Under the pieces are notes generated by a model that was given only the letters and a program-made list of their open reading frames with translations, had not been told where the DNA came from and did no database searches. Shown here in pieces: positions 5,896 to 6,185 of a DNA stretch of 6,185 nt. The number at the start of each line of letters is the position of its first letter. Within the stretch, counting starts at the first letter, position 1. The stretch covers positions 1 to 6,185 of the forward strand of contig JADJVX010000027.1 in the NCBI GenBank assembly GCA_016710385.1, written 5' to 3'. Origin of the DNA: Actinomycetales bacterium. Lineage in GTDB: Bacteria; Actinomycetota; Actinomycetes; Actinomycetales; Dermatophilaceae. The position numbers were made by a program, and so were the translations under genes.

Positions 5896-5965
5896 GGGAG
5901 GCGGGAGGCGGGAGGCGGGGGGCGGGACGTCGGGGGTGGGACGTCGCGGGTGGGACGTCGGGGGG
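5896..5965 (+). repeat. G-rich tandem repeats, possible G-quadruplex
   Basis: Three 7-bp units GGGAGGC (5896-5916) lead through a G6-C-G3 run into three 14-bp units GGGACGTCGGGGGT, GGGACGTCGCGGGT and GGGACGTCGGGGGG (5924-5965), each carrying the palindrome GACGTC. At least four G3 runs with short loops occur at 5896-5926, which fits the G-quadruplex pattern on the plus strand. The block lies in the 330-bp gap between the MarR gene and the VOC gene. I see no gene in that gap. Reading frames through it encode only Pro/Arg/Ser- or Gly-rich low-complexity peptides. Confidence 0.8.
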
Positions 5966-6011
5966 CGGGGAGGCGAGATGCGGAGGGTGACGAGTGGGCG
6001 GCATACAGTGG

Positions 6012-6027
6012 CGTGAGCCACGTCACG
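6012..6027. promoter_or_regulatory. Inverted repeat CGTGA-N6-TCACG upstream of VOC gene
   Basis: CGTGA (6012-6016) and TCACG (6023-6027) form a short inverted repeat about 45 bp before the VOC start. An overlapping hairpin, GTGGC-GTGA-GCCAC (6008-6021), competes with it. It could be an operator or part of the leader. Evidence is symmetry and position only. Confidence 0.3.
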
Positions 6028-6070
6028 TCCTGCGGCGCGGCGCGATCCCACCGCCCTCAGGAGCCGCGTG

Positions 6071-6185
6071 ATGACCCAGACCTACCCGGTGTCGACCTGC
6101 CTGTGGTTCGACACCGAGGCCGAGACCGCAGCCCGGCTCTACACTCAGCCTGGTGCCCGACAGCGAGATCGGGCAGATCAGTCAC
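6071..6185 (+). CDS. VOC/PhnB-like (3-dmu-9_3-mt) family protein, N-terminus
   Basis: The ATG at 6071 has a good AGGAG (6059-6063) 7 nt upstream. A GTG at 6068 is an alternative. The start reads MTQTYPVSTCLWFDTEAETAARLY, the typical opening of the PhnB-like branch of the vicinal-oxygen-chelate fold, with the CLWFDTEAEEAA signature at the first beta-strand and helix. An extra T near 6145 breaks the frame. Corrected, it continues TSLVPDSEIGQISH, as expected (family proteins have an F-P-S-I-like turn here). The gene runs off the window. These small proteins are often misannotated as ubiquinone methyltransferases and their function is rarely known. It is divergent from the MarR gene. Confidence 0.82.
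   Translation, partial: MTQTYPVSTCLWFDTEAETAARLYTQPGARQRDRADQS

Overview
The window is very GC-rich, with GC-biased third codon positions, an actinobacterial-type IS21 transposon, and a promoter that appears to be leaderless. I infer a high-GC actinomycete, something like Nocardioides or an Intrasporangiaceae member, but no marker gene here fixes the genus.

Layout. Bases 1-126 hold the tail of an unidentified plus-strand gene. A tandem array of 10-bp units (consensus GTGAGGACCG) follows at 173-297 and continues at 2431-2600. The array is split by a complete 2133-bp IS21-family element (298-2430) with istA, a frameshifted istB, 25-bp inverted ends and a 5-bp target duplication, GTGAG. Removing the element restores the array exactly in phase. 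To the right lie three minus-strand genes, read from high to low coordinates: a MarR-family regulator (5740-5245), a ferritin/R2-like diiron oxygenase or oxidase (5092-4071, frameshifted as sequenced) and a ferredoxin-type [2Fe-2S]/FAD/NAD(P)H reductase (3792-2737). Each is followed by a hairpin, and the hairpins after the oxygenase and the reductase share the stem word GGGTATGCCG. A G-rich repeat block at 5896-5965 separates the MarR gene from a plus-strand VOC/PhnB-like gene that starts at 6071 and runs off the end.

How it may work. The reductase has the architecture that passes electrons from NAD(P)H through FAD and [2Fe-2S] to a diiron oxygenase, so the two minus-strand enzymes look like a two-component oxygenase of unknown substrate. 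The oxygenase promoter carries a 17-bp palindrome over its -35 region, a plausible site for the adjacent MarR protein, and seems to give a leaderless mRNA. The reductase has its own 5' region, with five 11-bp direct repeats 31-85 bp upstream of its ATG, and a hairpin lies between the two genes. They may therefore be controlled separately.

Caveat. About a dozen single-base indels, several in G/C runs, disturb otherwise well-conserved proteins (istB, reductase, oxygenase, MarR, VOC). Several come as compensating pairs that leave an ORF open with a scrambled stretch inside. This looks more like uncorrected sequencing error than gene decay, and protein-level reading should use the corrected frames described below.
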